From contig JBANAY010000004.1 in NCBI GenBank assembly GCA_037952775.1, positions 5,456,001 to 5,520,000 on the forward strand: DNA of 64,000 nucleotides. Direction: 5' to 3'. The notes under the pieces were generated by a model. The model saw only the letters and a list, made by a program, of their open reading frames with translations, did no database searches and was not told the DNA's origin. Position numbers and translations under genes: made by a program. The DNA is from Clonostachys chloroleuca (taxonomy: Eukaryota; Ascomycota; Sordariomycetes; Hypocreales; Bionectriaceae). Numbering within the stretch: position 1 is the stretch's first letter; every line of letters starts with the position of its first letter. Shown here piece after piece: positions 1 to 10,932 of this stretch.

Positions 1-26
1 CCATTAGAGCATAGAAATATGCATAC

Positions 27-149
27 CTGATCCTTGATGGGTAGGAGAGGTAGTCTAAGATTGATCTCGGCACGCACTCCTCGATCAACCGCGTGCAGCC
101 GGTGTCCACTCAGCCAGACCAGCTCAAACTTCCACATCCGAAACGGCAT
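27..149 (-). CDS. Possible first exon of a gene leaving the left edge
   Basis: On the minus strand an ATG at 149 opens 41 codons that end exactly at a GTATGC donor (first intron base 26), in phase 0. The reading frame has a protein-like composition, with the run MWKFELVWLSG near the start, but I do not recognise a family. It would be transcribed away from the aldolase gene at 514 and share its upstream region. The frame also stays open upstream of this ATG for about 20 codons, so the start could lie elsewhere, or this could be an internal exon after an ATAG acceptor near 213. Only one exon is visible, so this is a weak call. Confidence 0.25.
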
Positions 150-513
150 GTCTCCGCGAGCCACTTGCCTGATCCAATATACTCCATCTACAGCGTGTGC
201 GGATCGTCGCTATCGCCATCCCAAGGCAGACGCCACGCGGATTCACTATCCCATTGTGTTTGCTTCCGTGGCCGAGCGAACTCCGTTTAGCCCCAATCAC
301 TACGAAACGCATTTGCATCCCCTCTTTCACCCCGCATCGCCATCGCCTTCTTGTGATGTATGCTGCGTTATCGGTGATGTTGTTGCGATCAAAATCTAAA
401 TAAAGAGCAATCAAGTGCCTGGATTTTTTAAGTCTCTCTTATTCTATATTCTATTCCAATTCATTACTTTTGCATTTTCTAGCTTAGTTACTTTCATGCA
501 CAAACCATCCACA
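150..513. promoter_or_regulatory. Upstream region of the DapA-family gene
   Basis: No supported gene. The last 90 bases before the ATG at 514 are T-rich and pyrimidine-rich, as expected for a fungal leader. An ATG at 496 lies in the same frame as 514 and is the less likely start. Confidence 0.4.
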
Positions 514-1419
514 ATGGCTCCTCAGGATCTCACGGGCATTATGGTGGCCCTGTACACCCCTTTCAAGGATGACACCCGGGCTATTGATGTCGAGGCCCTC
601 ACTGCCCACGTCGAGTCCCTTATCAAGGCCGGTGTCCACGGTCTCGTCCCCGGCGGCAGCACCGGAGAGTTCACAGCTCTGTCCTACGACGAGCGCAAGC
701 AGCTCATCGAGGTTGTCCTCGCCGCCGCCAAGGGCCGCGTCCCAGTTGTTGCCGGCATTGGCGACCTCTCCACAGCCAAGGTCCTCGACCTGGCCAAGCA
801 CGCCGCCGAGGCTGGCGCTGCCGCCACCATGATCGTCCCTCCATTCTACGACAGCCCCAACCTGGAGGAGCTCCGCGAGTTCTTCAAGGAGGTCTACGAA
901 GTCTCCAAGATCCCCATCATGTACTACAATATCCCCGGCGCCTCCGGTGTCAAGCTCTCCCCCACAGAGCTCGCCGGCCTCTCCGACGTCGGCGTCAAGT
1001 TCCTCAAAGACACCTCCGGCGACGCCCCCTCCCTCACTCAGCTTCTCTTCGAGGACGCCGTCTCCAGCAAGATCGTCGCCTTCAACGGCTGGGACACGCT
1101 GACCTTCTACGGCCTCGCCGCCGGCGCCAAGGGCTCCGTGTGGGGAACCACCAACATCCTCCCCGAGCTGTCCGTCGAGCTGTGGAACGCGGTCGCCGTC
1201 AACGGCGACCTCAAGAAGGGCCGCGAGATCTGGGCCAAGATCTACCCACTCTGCAAGGTCCTCGAGTCCTACAACTACTGCGCTGGCGTCAAGACCGCCA
1301 TGGAGCTCAAGGGCGTCAAGACTGGTGGCATCCGAAAGCCCTTTAAGCTGCTCACAGGCGATGCCAAGGCTGAGGTTGCTGCTGCGCTGAAGATTGCTGG
1401 CGTCAAGGTAGTCGAGTAA
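514..1419 (+). CDS. DapA/N-acetylneuraminate lyase-family aldolase
   Basis: This is an intronless gene for a 301-residue class I aldolase of the dihydrodipicolinate synthase/N-acetylneuraminate lyase family, the usual length for a TIM-barrel member. Visible family features are the GGSTGE motif (residues 48-52), the YYNIP motif with the catalytic tyrosine (about 138) and the Schiff-base lysine in FLKDTSGD (Lys165). Fungi make lysine through alpha-aminoadipate, so a biosynthetic DapA role is unlikely. Fungal members include 2-keto-3-deoxy-L-galactonate aldolase of pectin-sugar catabolism and hydroxy-oxoglutarate aldolase-like enzymes, and the sequence does not decide between them. The ATG at 514 has the better context (ACAATGG); an in-frame ATG at 496 would add six residues. 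Codons are strongly biased to C in the third position, which suggests high expression. No targeting signal is seen. Confidence 0.88.
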   Translation: MAPQDLTGIMVALYTPFKDDTRAIDVEALTAHVESLIKAGVHGLVPGGSTGEFTALSYDERKQLIEVVLAAAKGRVPVVAGIGDLSTAKVLDLAKHAAEAGAAATMIVPPFYDSPNLEELREFFKEVYEVSKIPIMYYNIPGASGVKLSPTELAGLSDVGVKFLKDTSGDAPSLTQLLFEDAVSSKIVAFNGWDTLTFYGLAAGAKGSVWGTTNILPELSVELWNAVAVNGDLKKGREIWAKIYPLCKVLESYNYCAGVKTAMELKGVKTGGIRKPFKLLTGDAKAEVAAALKIAGVKVVE

Positions 1420-1829
1420 AGGAATCAAATAAAGTAAAAACAAAATGATATAAATTTAGCAATGAGTAGATAGTAACTGGATATCAATAAGATTAAAGTC
1501 TTCACTTGCTATATTACATGTGTGTTTAGACAAGATAATACGCGCTGCTGAATACAATGAGCTAATGTCAGTATCGCTGGAAAGGGTAAGACTTCAGTTC
1601 GTTCAGGCGGACTCAAGGATATATCACTTTACTTTTATTGGCTAAGGCGGGCGTATGTCTGCACAGATGTGCAGCAAATCAGCCCTGTGACGTGGCTGCA
1701 TTTCAAAGATGCAGAAAATCAAATCTTGAAAACGTCGGTGAGCAACTAAGCTTCAAACTTTCCTTCCAACGTCTCTCACCCCCAACCCACCTCGAGTGCT
1801 ATCGGAATTCACATCGAGCGAGATATAAC
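1420..1829. other. Intergenic, 3' region of aldolase and promoter of the STAND gene
   Basis: AT-rich sequence with AATAAA-like stretches just after the stop at 1419, then a pyrimidine-rich leader before the ATG at 1830. No further coding signal is seen. Confidence 0.4.
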
Positions 1830-4418
1830 ATGAGTGGATTTGAAATTGCCGGACTCATCGGCGCTATTCCAGGCGTCGTTACGCTTGTTACTGAATGCAT
1901 CACACTCATTCACAGATGTGGCAGTAGCAAGAAACTCTCCAGCGTGGGCAAGGGTGCTCATCTGCAGCTGGTGGCCATCAAAGATCTATTGATCGCTCTT
2001 GACGTCCGGTGCAGGGATCCAAAGAAGGTCCAGTGGCTGCTTGGTGATGTCCGAAACATTCAACAAGCTGTCAAGGAACTAGGCGAGGAGCTTGAAAATC
2101 TAGCGAAACTTCTCAACTCAGTCGCCTTGGCATGCACCAAGGGAGAGGGCAGATTTGTTAGACGAGCCCAATTGCTCCTTTCGGGCTACGAAAATCAATT
2201 CAAGGAGCAGTTCCAGCGAATTGAAAGTATCAAATCGCTTCTTACTCTCATCCTCACCAATGGAATTCATCTTACCATTGATCAAGGTGAATTCCACAAG
2301 ATAACTTTATATTATTCCCTTGCTAATATTTCAACTTAAAAAGCGATTGAAGATACTTCAGAGAGAAGGAGGAATCATCTCCTCAAGATAAAAACAATCC
2401 TGCAGCCGTGCAATCATGAGTTTATCCCATCCAAGCTTCCTGGCACACTCGATTGGGTCCCAGTACATCCTGATATTGCCAGTTGGATGGATCCTAAGTC
2501 AGAAGCCTTTTCTAGCAGAGCTATTTGCATCTATGGCGTAAAAGGATGTGGAAAATCAGTTTTAGCGGCTACTCTTGTCGCTCACTTAGACATTCGAAAA
2601 GCACCCGTGGGGTTCTTCTCTTTTTGGGCCCAAAGTGAAAGACAAAGAAAAATTGATCAAATGCTTGCCACTCTTTTGTGGGATTTGATTTCAAAACTAT
2701 CACACGACAGATTTGATGGAATTGCTCCAGTCGCTTTGGGTCTGCTTAACCCAACATCCTTTGAGCTATTCAGTCTCCTTTCCGAAACTATCAGTGTGCT
2801 GAACCAGCCATGTTTCCTGGTAATTGATGCTCTTGACGAGAGTACTGAAGACTGGATTATGGACTCAGTAGGATTGAGACTTATTTCAGACTTGCTGCGC
2901 TGTCAAAGATCTTTAAGAGTACTTTTACTAGGCCGTGAGACATCTGTCAGAATAGCTCTCAAGACCTTTTCTGGACTCGAAATTACCAAAAACCTCGTTC
3001 ACGACGACATCCAGAAGCTTGTATCAGATCAAATTCTACGTCTGCCAAGCATCAAATCCGATCTTCGAGATCACATACAATTGGGAGTTACAAACAACTC
3101 CGGCGCGATGTTCCTTTGGGTGGTGATGGTTTTCAAAGAGCTACGGAGGTGTTATAACGCAAAAGAGATTAAACTTGCACTCGAACATATCCCCCGAGAT
3201 TTGGAATCAGAATACGATCGGCTCTTTTTCCAGCTGCTAAAACGACTGCCGGGCGGCTCAGGTAACTCTATCGGCGCCTTCCGCACACGAAGACTGTTCC
3301 AGCTGATTCTGGGGGCTATGGAACCACTTTCACTCGACCAACTTCGCCATGCCTACGCTGCATCCTGCTCTCATGAATCCGATTGGGAGGAGCACATGCT
3401 AAGTGAAGAAGGTATCATTGACACAGTTGGAGACTTCGTGTCTATTTCCAATGAACGTGTTTACTTAGGCCATGCCTCAATCGGAGAGTATCTCACTCGA
3501 GAACTGCGTTTTTGGCCTGAAAACTCCGACATATCCTTTTTGCGGAGCACGCCAGGAGAGATCAATTCTTTATTAACAACAAGTTGCATGAATTATCTCC
3601 GAGTAGTCGCACAGGATTCTCTCTTGCCGTTGTCCACGGGGAAGTATACCGAGATTTTCGCTCGCTGTCCATTCTTTTCATACGCCCTTTGCAGAATAGC
3701 CTTTCACTTTTTCGAATCCAAAGACCATATGCCGGCCGAAGAAATGTGTAACTTCGTTCAATCTACAGCGTTTGGCTTCTACTTAGACTACTGGTATCAA
3801 ATGGAGCCTGAGTGTCCAGGCAAGAGAAATTCCTCTAACGGAGCTTTTTCGGAGATAGTTCGACTTGCAGTGTGGTATGATAGTGTTCATGCCTCTCAAG
3901 GTGGTTTCATTCGGATTTTGCAAACTGAACTCGGCCGTCGCGAAGCCACTTTCGGTTTAACAAACCATAGAACGACCCTTGTAGAGGGTTTCTTAGAAAT
4001 GTGGGAGCTGATGCTAGGACTCGACGATTTGTGTTCTGAAGCGTCCCTCAATAATCATGACGTCGATGAGACATCGGTTATTGACCACAAGCCGCCTCCT
4101 GATCATTCGATTTATGAAGCGGTACTAGGTTTCTCTGCCTGGCTTCCGCCTCTCGTCTTTCTGGCGGCGGCCAGAGCTTACGACGACCATGGTAGTTTAA
4201 GTCGATTCTACGATACTGCTCCAGGCCGATGCAAGAAAGAGATCGATGGAGATAAGGCTTTCATTAAGATTGTCATAGCATTCATTGAATGCTCCAAAGA
4301 TCTGGGAGAGGAATATATTGAGCACCTTCTAAAAGATCACTTGTTCTTTTATTTAAGTATATTCGCCGTATATGAAAATCATAGATATCACTCTGCCAAA
4401 AAGCAGTTTATTGATTAG
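1830..4418 (+). CDS. NACHT-type STAND (NLR-like) protein, no repeat domain
   Basis: Two exons (1830-2286 and 2344-4418) give an 843-residue protein. The intron has donor GTGAAT, branch TGCTAAT and acceptor AAAAG, and the join is phase 1. The N-terminus (from MSGFEIAGLIGA, about residues 1-150) resembles the fungal N-terminal domain of STAND proteins. It leads into the linker GTLDWVPVHP typical of fungal NACHT proteins. The NTPase follows, with Walker A GVKGCGKS (residues 217-224) and Walker B FLVIDALDE (about 310-318), then the helical region with LWVVMVFKEL. Family members usually act as intracellular sensors in non-self recognition or programmed cell death. The last 350 residues show no ankyrin, WD40 or TPR repeats that I can see, so the sensor part is missing, diverged or of another type. 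Codon use is AT-richer than in the metabolic neighbours. Confidence 0.85.
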
Positions 4419-5109
4419 TTAGATCTATCCTATTAATCGCTGACTGCTTTGAACCATCTAATAACTTAGTTACGTAGCTAGCTTTTCCACTCAGCCACTA
4501 TACAGATTTGCTTTACGGGATGATTTGCTTTATTTGCGAAATACAGCTGTATTCCAATCAACCTACAAAAGCTATAACCCAGTTCAATGATGATTATTAG
4601 CTAATAACCAAGGATCGAGTCACGAAGCTATTGGATGAGCAAACTACCACTCGAGGCACTTTTCCAGGGCTAGCTTTAGAAACTTGAGCATCCCTGCTGA
4701 ATCCTTGAAGTGCCACTAGGCTTGGCAGTGGCTCGAAGTTATCGATACACTCCGTCTTGTATTAACCTGATGGATAAAGGAAAGTCGATGCTTGGATTTC
4801 GTAGTCGGCAATGGGTTGGTTCTTTGCAGGATATTATTGTGGATTGATAGTTGGCAAACAACTTGGATCTAATAAATCCAATAGTACAATTTTAACATGC
4901 TGCACAGAATACTGAATCAACTGTAATGAGCGGAGATTGTACCCTTGGTTGTTCGGGCCATACATCTCACATAGGACGTTGAGTAAGTTGGTGTTCCAAT
5001 AGTGCTTCTAAGTCCTGACTGTGGTGGCAAATTCTCTCGTTATACAGTCAAAGTGAATGCCAAACATCAAATCTCGTCAATGTTTCATAATTGGATTTAT
5101 GCATCGCTA
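4419..5109. other. Intergenic between convergent genes
   Basis: AT-rich sequence between the 3' ends of the STAND gene and the Zn2Cys6 regulator. No gene, RNA or repeat is supported. Confidence 0.4.
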
Positions 5110-7579
5110 TTAACCTGCCTGTACCATCAACCCCGGCCAACTAAATGTCAAATCCCCAGACTCCTCTCGCCGTTCCCAAACCATCTTCGCCACTACACTC
5201 GGCTTGACCGCCTCAATAAAAATACCACGATCATCCATCATCTCCAGGCACTCGAACGCCTGCTTCTGTAACTCAGGTGTAGCAGCCTCACAAGCCGCAA
5301 TAAACGTTGACCACCCGATGCTGATGGCATAGTCTTGGTCGTGTGTAAATAAACCGATATACGGCTGGATAAAGTCGAGGGTTTTCTTGACAAGGTCCTG
5401 GACTATCATGACGCTCATGTTGTAGACCCTGCGGTAAAAGTAGATAATAATGGCCTTATGCATGGCTAAGATAAGCGCTTCTACCATCGGTTTGTCGAGC
5501 GGCGGTGTATCGTCAGTGACAAGAGCCTGTGGTCTTGCAGGGCCGGCAGGAACTTGACAGGACTGCGGTGACCAGGACCAGACCTGGTGTTCCAGTGTCT
5601 TGATATGGTTGGATAAGGAAAGGGCTATGGAGGGGTTGGTAATCGCCGCAAGTTCCAGCTTGGGCTTTTCGTTGGCAAGACTGATTGTCTGTGATAGAAG
5701 CGTCATGAGCGACTCTGGAATACCGTACATGTCTGGGTATAAGGTAGCGGGCCAGATTCCCGAGGCCTCGAGATGAATGTCGTGGTATCCGAGATCTTCA
5801 GGCTTGGCACGCATCAAATCCAAGTCTCCAAGATCACTTGGGCTAATACGGAACCTCCTCAGCGCAGCGGCAGAGGCGCCAGATATGTTGACCTGGCTGA
5901 GATCGGAAGAGTCCATGTTGTCGTTGCCTATTTGCAGGGGAAAGATATTCGTGCTTTCCATAATGACCCTAAGATGAGTGTACATGTGATGCAGCACCCG
6001 GAGACCGAAGGTTTTGGTTGAGGGGAAGCCGCGGAGGCGTATGAGGCGCTCTGCGTCAAGTAGCAGCTTCTTAACTGCCCTGGCTCCGTCAAAGTACACC
6101 TGTAGTGTAGATTATTAGCAACTGAGATTCACAGGTTTTGGTTGGCGTGAATTTGAGACTTACCGAAACCACTCCCACTCCCAGGATGGCCATGAGCATC
6201 TCCGTATACTTGGCTTGTCCCTCACCTGCGACTTCAGTCCTGAGCGCCGCCTTGAGATGTTCCTGCGCGTCTTTTTGATGGCCAATAGCAACCTGCAGCC
6301 ACTGAGAACCAGCTTCCGAGTGCTTGCCGAGAGATCGATGGAGATGGAACGCGCTCTTGGCAAGAAGAGTACATAGAATACTCAAGCGCGTATTTGAGGT
6401 TGTGTTCCATAATGACATTTCAGCAAATGTCTCCAGGGCGCATGGTAGCAGCATTAGCTTCCAAGGCGACATTCTCGAATTTGTATTTGATGGATCCTCT
6501 AGCACCTTGGTCTTGAGGTAGCGTAAGAGGACAGCAGTATGTGATGGCAAGTTGGGCATTCCATCAGATAAGCTGCTGTTTAGCGCTGTTGGTATGGTTT
6601 CCAGCAAGCCAGAGGGGAGGGTGGTGGAAGTTGTGACGGGAAGAATTTCAGTCTCGTGTCCGGTGGAGGCTTCCACCGGAGGCGTCTTGCGACCCCCTTG
6701 AGGTATTATTGAAGGTGGATGTGATGATAATACTGCTTGGCCTAAGAAGGGGTCGCGAGGAGATCTGGGGGGCGTTGCAGCCAGACTCATGTTGAACCCA
6801 CTGTCAAATGGGAACGACTGGAATTGGTCGACACCAAACTGTATGCCAAGTTGCATCCAATTATCCAGTTCGTTGAGATCCGCAGCAAACGATGATGATC
6901 CGAACTCAGTGCCGGCATCCTGCATAAGGGCAGGGTCTATGACAGATTGAATGGGATCGGTTGCCCAGCGCTCTCCGTTGATGTCCTCGATATCATCATC
7001 GAGGGGGTACCCTGACACCTCGGGAATAGAACCCGAGTCTGAGCTACACAGAGGTGAAGAAGATGTTCGTAGAGGTGGGGAAAAGTTGCTATCAGAGACC
7101 TGGTCTAGTACGAAAGGGTCGTCAAAGACTCTAAAGACGCCGAAGGGTCCTACCGAGTGGAACTTCCCATCGGTAGCCGTCTCATCATCCAGGTCGACGA
7201 CGACATTACCAGCCAGCCGGTTGCCAAGACTGTCGACAAGCTCCAAGCTCATGACCTCGCGGGCAGCCTCGGTGAAGAGTGGGTACCTGAAGGAGCTCCC
7301 TCTGTGACTTTGCTTCTGCTCTGTATCGCATCCGTGGTCCGTCACCCACAGAAGACGTGGGGCATAGCCCTGGCATGGCAGGTCAAGCCGCCGACACGAG
7401 GAGCAGACTGGACGGGCTTCGTCGCACTTCAGATGACGGGTCCTGCAGGTGCCACATCCGGTAAAGGTCCTTGAACGGGCCTCATCCTTGCCTGAAGGTC
7501 CCTTGTTTCCAGTCGGCCGGCCCTTTGCTGTTGTTCCCTTGCGGCCACTGCTCCCGGTCTGCCGCCTGGTCGCCACCAT
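5110..7579 (-). CDS. Zn(II)2Cys6 transcription factor, ARG81/ArgR-like
   Basis: Two exons (7579-6164 and 6099-5110, minus strand) join in phase 0 across a 64-nt intron with donor GTAAGT and acceptor CTACAG. The product is about 801 residues. The N-terminus has a zinc binuclear cluster with cysteines at about residues 42, 45, 52, 59, 62 and 69, preceded by TFTG and followed by QGY and RLLW. That flanking pattern is typical of the arginine-metabolism regulator ARG81/ArgRII group. The remainder matches the fungal-specific transcription factor domain (Fungal_trans_2 type), with a long low-complexity stretch between. The family acts in the nucleus as a DNA-binding regulator, often of amino-acid metabolism; the target here is unknown. 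The start at 7579 is the first ATG in frame; the frame is open upstream but only from non-ATG codons. Confidence 0.82.
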
Positions 7580-9033
7580 AGTTCTCTGAGTGCAACTCTG
7601 AAGCAAGGGAGATCCGGTCTCTGCCGTCGTAGTCCGGGGTTGGTGGACTCTGTTGGCCGGTCGGTAGCCTTGCTGGTGAACGGTGGGTTTGCGGAGTGAA
7701 ATCAGACGATGCGCCGCTTCTGCCTTCTAAAACTGCTTCATATTGATTCAGCAAAGGCAAGCTTTGTGAAGTTTCCTCGCGACAAGAGAAGGGAAGTGCT
7801 GATCGAAGGGATGAAGTAAGTCAAGCCGGTTATCCCAGGCTTCTCCGCGTCTTCCTGGAACGAGGTCCATGGGATGTGTCAATTGGCTATCAATTACTCG
7901 CCAAAGCGATATCGCCCCCCTTTCCCCAAACTTTGATAGCATTAGCCCATTTGGGGCAACGCGTGGGCTTATCATCAGGACTCTGATTGACTGATGGCGG
8001 GACATGTTAGTGGATCCTGACTCGCTCAACACGAAATGGAAGGTTTCCGCGAGCCTCGACATCAGACTGGGGGCGTCGGTTTCTTGCCCCGGATTGGCAC
8101 CGGACGTTGAGCCCGTCGCCAGCCTCCCAGCTTACTATTCTGGACGGATGAAATTCAGGGGAAATAGACGGGGTGTGAGCTTACCTGAGTGCATTTGAAG
8201 AGCCCAATACTCCTCATCAAGCAACAAATCACGATGTTTCTGGGATTGGATCCAGTTGGCTCTTTCCAGCCCCAATCTTTAACTAACTACAAAGATAATC
8301 AAGGTGCAAGTAGGTCATCTTCATCGAGATCGGGAGCTTATCCTCGCCTATGGCCCATATAGAAGAAGAACGGAGAAAGATCTGTCGATGGTCCCCATTG
8401 CACTCTGCGTTGTGAGCATCCAAGTAACAAATGAGAGAATCTTTCCAGCGTACCAATTATTACAGTGATACAAGGTCAGGCTCTTGACAACATAGGTCCA
8501 GCATTCTAGTGATTTATGAGAAGGGCTACTGTAGCTACCCAGAGAGTCACTGCACCTCTCGCGATACCTACTTTCAATAATACGAGTGATAAGTACTAGC
8601 CTTGTTGGCACTGGATGTGATGAACCATTGTCCTCCTCTCGACGCGCTGGAGAAGGCCTTCAATAGACTCAGCTTAGCGACAGTGTATTTCGAACACACG
8701 TGGGAATAGATACTGAGTGGGGAAATGCATTATAAGTGCAAAGAAGTGAAAGGCAACACAATCAATGGCTATAACCGTCAAACCTAGAGTGACCACCTCT
8801 GCAGCGGGGAGATGTGCTTGATGATGGCATTTCCAGCGCTGTGACAGTGCTACAGGGCAGTTGTTAGTGATTGAGGAGCAATGACGACAGCGGAGCGACT
8901 CCACCTAGACGCCCGAGCTTGTCATAAAATCCTCCAGCATCATCCCCTCCCACCTCGTCCCATCAACATCCTGCTCAGAACAATATTTTTACTGTTTCTT
9001 CTAGTCAATTCAGTGTCGATTCCTCTTTAAATA
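7580..9033. other. Gene-free 1.45 kb between divergent genes
   Basis: Only short open frames with no family resemblance. The region probably holds the 5' leaders and promoters of the ARG81-like regulator (leftward) and the epimerase-like gene (rightward). Confidence 0.35.
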
Positions 9034-10275
9034 ATGGCCAAGATCTTCCTGTGGGCGCTCGATCATCTGTCAATCTTAGAAACACATTGCTAACCGCATC
9101 CTCTCCTCCAGCACCGGCGCCACTGGCTACATTGGTGGCCAAGCCCTCGCGACACTGTTCAAATCCCACCCAGAATATGCCATTCGAGCATTGATCCGCG
9201 ATTCCACCAAAGCGCAGGCGCTTGCTTCAGCTTACAGCAATGTCCAAGTCGTCGTTGCTGACCTCGACAACACCGACGTGGTAGCGAAGGAGGCCGCTGA
9301 TGCTGATGTCGTCCTCCGTAAGCGCCCAATCCAAATTGCACCTTCTCCTTCTCAAATTGCCTGCTAAAGCTTGGACTCTCCAGACCTGGCTTCCAACAGT
9401 CATATCAAGAGCGTTGAAGCCATCCACGGGGCCCTCAAGGCCAGAACAGCCAGCGGAAAGTCTGCTCACTGGGTGCAGGTGTCTGGCGCCAGCGCTTTGG
9501 CAGCTGCCGAGATCGCAGACACGAGCCGTATCCCAGGCTCACCCAGCGAGGCAGTTTTCGACGATCTCGATGGTGCGGCCGATATCCGCTCCCTCATTCA
9601 GAAGTTCCCCAGTCGCGTCGTAGACAACTACCTATTCAATGCGGCTACCGAGACCCCCCAGATCAAGACTGCGATTGTCTTCCCGCCCATCATCTACGGC
9701 CCTGGCGAGGGGCTGTTGAAGCAGCGCAGCATCCAGATTCCCGAGCTCGCCAAATCTACATTGAAGCGGGGTCGCGGCCTGCAGGTTGGCAAGGGCCTGA
9801 GTAGGTGGACTGACGTGCACATTCACGATCTGGGAGACCTGTTCAAGCTTCTTGTGGAAAAGGCTCTCCAGGGCGACAGTGGCGAGCTATGGAATCTGAA
9901 TGGCCTCTACTTCCCCGGCGTCGGTGAACGGGTACGTGCTCTGTTATTCCTTTCCACCTTCAATTATGCTGCATTGGCAGAATGACGTGTGCTAACTGTC
10001 CAAAACAGTCCTTTGGCGAGATTTCCAAGCTGGTAGCTGTCACCGCCAAGGAGAAGGGGTTCAATGCGACCGACGAGGTCGACGAGGTGCTTGGAAACAA
10101 CGCCGACACACTGCTCCCCAAGGGCACCGTCTTCTTTGGTACCAACGCCCGAAGCAAGGCGACCAGGGAAAAGAAGCTTCTTGGGTGGGAGCCGAAGCAT
10201 GCAGATGGACTCAGGGCAGAGATCCCGAGAGTAATTGAGTCTGAGGCCAAGAGTCTGGGCCTCTCCCACCTGTGA
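9034..10275 (+). CDS. NAD(P)-binding epimerase/NmrA-type protein
   Basis: Four exons (9034-9050, 9112-9317, 9384-9931, 10009-10275) encode 345 residues with phases consistent throughout. The first exon is only 17 nt. Its donor GTGGGC pairs with branch TGCTAAC and acceptor CTCCAG, and the join creates the canonical Rossmann start MAKIFLTGATGYIGG. The second join gives VVLHLAS, the usual strand-4 motif of extended short-chain dehydrogenases. Later motifs include FPPIIYGPG. The family is NAD-dependent epimerase/dehydratase-like, and close fungal members are uncharacterised oxidoreductase-like proteins. The classical catalytic YxxxK is not obvious (YLFNAAT instead), so activity is uncertain. It is probably cytosolic, since no signal peptide or transmembrane segment is seen. 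Confidence 0.85.
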
Positions 10276-10932
10276 GACACCCAAAATAGCGTTGATTAGA
10301 ATACTGGGACATGAATTGACGTCAGGCTGCGGCCTTGTTGAATAAGCTGCCCTCAATGATTGACCAAATCCGTCAAGAATTGACTCAACAGGTTCAGCTC
10401 CTCATTGTCGCTCTGAACTTCTCCAAGTCGTAGTCGTATCCGACGAGCTCACAACAGGCAGGCCTTGCCGAGCAAAACGGGTCCAGGGTCCATGAATCAG
10501 GCCCGCTGCTAATGGACCCGATACGATTAGAAATGACCGAAGCTCGTTATCAATTGCCAATGATTAAAAACTCACGGCTCCAATCGAGGGGATATTCTTT
10601 CCTAACTGGCACATTTCAGTGGAGAAATTGCCATGTGACAATGAGGGGCAGGACGAGCTTCACCCAGCAAGAGTCGATCCAGATTGAGGATCAAAAAATC
10701 ACAATCACCCCGCATAGCAAGCTGTAGAACCGGCTGGCACACGCGAATAATTCGAACAGTAGCCGGTATCGCTCAGTCGAGATCGGACCGTAGTTCAGCA
10801 GTCCTCTTGTCTCACCCATCCTAGACAAACACTGCATAAGCCCTCTCATACTGCGCCTTTTCCTTCCTCTCATCTTTTTCTTCTTGTTTTCTTCTTTCCA
10901 GCATCAAAACACCATCGCTAGCGGATATCAAA
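10276..10932. promoter_or_regulatory. Upstream region of aldehyde dehydrogenase
   Basis: Intergenic. The final 60 bases before the ATG at 10933 are a CT-rich leader, typical of a well-expressed fungal gene. No other gene is supported. Confidence 0.4.

Noticed and set aside
484..1443. 319-codon open frame antisense to the DapA-family gene
   Set aside because: It mirrors the strong codon bias of the sense gene. Its composition (Gly/Glu/Asp/Val/Leu-rich) and lack of motifs fit a shadow frame.
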